A stretch of 7,228 nt of DNA from DBFJGL01 sp048394785 (GTDB lineage Bacteria > Bacillota > Clostridia > Christensenellales > CAG-917), in contig DBFJGL010000060.1 in the NCBI GenBank assembly GCA_048394785.1, positions 1 through 7,228 on the forward strand, in the 5' to 3' direction. The position numbers and the translations under genes were made by a program. The notes under the pieces are model-generated. The model saw nothing but the letters and a program-made list of their open reading frames with translations. It had not been told where the DNA came from and searched no databases. Below, piece after piece: positions 7,066-7,228 of the stretch (within the stretch, counting starts at the first letter, position 1; each line of letters opens with the position of its first letter).

Positions 7066-7163
7066 TGTTGCCACACAACTCACACGCCTAAAAAAGCCAA
7101 GCGACGATATTGCCCTACTAGTATTGTCGGCTCAGGCGTAAAATATTAAGTTGTGTGGCAACA
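7066..7163 (-). ncRNA. Unrecognised structured RNA domain in the lipoprotein leader
   Basis: A perfect 15-base inverted repeat (7066-7080 with 7149-7163) closes about 68 bases of further structure: ACGCCT/AGGCGT (7084-7089 with 7134-7139), AGCC/GGCT (7095-7098 with 7129-7132), and an apical hairpin 7103-7111 with 7120-7128 around GCCCTACT. The predicted minus-strand start lies near 7159, inside the outer arm, so the RNA would begin with the closing helix, as many riboswitches do. One caution: two apical pairs are G-U on the plus strand and so become A-C mismatches on the minus strand, leaving the tip weaker in the direction favoured by promoter and terminator. I could not match it to any riboswitch, T-box, 6S, tmRNA or ribosomal-leader motif I know. 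The alternative is a DNA operator pair. Confidence 0.5.
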
Positions 7164-7165
7164 CG

Positions 7166-7194
7166 ATTATATCATTGATTTTTTCGTATGGCAA
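7166..7194 (-). promoter_or_regulatory. Sigma-A-type promoter for the leader and lipoprotein gene
   Basis: On the minus strand, TTGCCA (7194-7189; five of six to consensus) is separated by exactly 17 bases from TATAAT (7171-7166; perfect), preceded by TGA, which makes an extended -10. The start should fall near 7158-7160, giving a leader of about 210 nucleotides before the ATG at 6946. The first transcribed bases are one arm of the 15-base inverted repeat. Confidence 0.82.
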
Positions 7195-7207
7195 TAATGT
7201 ATTTGCC
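7190..7207. promoter_or_regulatory. Small dyad overlapping the -35 box
   Basis: GGCAA (7190-7194) and TTGCC (7203-7207) form an inverted repeat with an 8-base spacer that covers the -35 element on one side. Its position would suit an activator or repressor, but five-base arms arise easily by chance. I see nothing else identifiable from 7208 to the window end. Confidence 0.25.
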
Positions 7208-7228
7208 CGCTGTTTTTGCCGTATTGAC

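Noticed and set aside
7090..7132. A second, earlier terminator inside the structured domain (GGCT followed by a T-run on the minus strand)
   Set aside because: The stem is short and interrupted by a 4-base bulge and mismatches, so it is much weaker than the hairpin at 7028-7049.
7066..7163. Miniature inverted-repeat transposable element or insertion-sequence remnant
   Set aside because: The 15-base repeats could be terminal repeats, but there is no flanking target duplication, the outer arm coincides with the predicted transcription start, and internal stems are nested as in an RNA.
7066..7163. Integron attC site
   Set aside because: The GTTRRRY-type core sites are absent and there is no cassette or integrase context.
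7176..7200. Plus-strand promoter reading out of the right edge
   Set aside because: A TTGATT-like sequence is present, but there is no acceptable -10 at the right distance.

Overview
The window carries the 3' part of a DNA gyrase operon (gyrB, then gyrA) on the plus strand. Converging on it from the right is one minus-strand gene for a large surface lipoprotein, with an unusually structured upstream leader. The gyrase proteins look like those of Bacillota, most likely an uncultured clostridial lineage. GyrB is the short form without the roughly 165-residue insert of enterobacterial GyrB, gyrB-gyrA is a tight tandem pair, and the lipoprotein has a lipobox, an InlB-type B-repeat and BspA-like leucine-rich repeats, a combination common in gut Clostridia. 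The lineage is inferred from family resemblance only.

Layout. Positions 1-1889 hold gyrB, cut at its 5' end by the window edge. After 14 bases with a strong ribosome binding site, gyrA runs from 1904 to 4543. A rho-independent terminator at 4598-4632 ends the operon and probably also stops transcription from the opposite side. The lipoprotein gene lies at 4685-6946 on the minus strand. Its start is set by an AAGGAG site, not by the longest open frame. From 6947 to 7228 I see no coding sequence.

The last 280 bases are the most unusual part. Read on the minus strand they contain a near-consensus promoter (TTGCCA, 17 bases, TATAAT with an extended -10). The predicted transcript starts inside a perfect 15-base inverted repeat that closes a domain of about 98 nucleotides. 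Next come a GC-rich hairpin followed by UUUUCUUUU (an intrinsic terminator), a competing antiterminator-like hairpin, and a segment just before the ribosome binding site that can pair over 11 bases with the closed domain. This is the architecture of a transcription-attenuating leader or riboswitch, or of a short terminated RNA with readthrough into the gene. I do not recognise it as a known RNA family. A competing explanation is a pair of repressor operators, because each arm of the 15-base repeat is itself a GTTG-N5-CAAC dyad.

How the genes relate. GyrB and GyrA form the gyrase A2B2 tetramer and need matched expression, which fits the tight operon. The lipoprotein has no evident functional link to gyrase. 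It is a convergent neighbour, apparently conditionally expressed and exposed on the cell surface.
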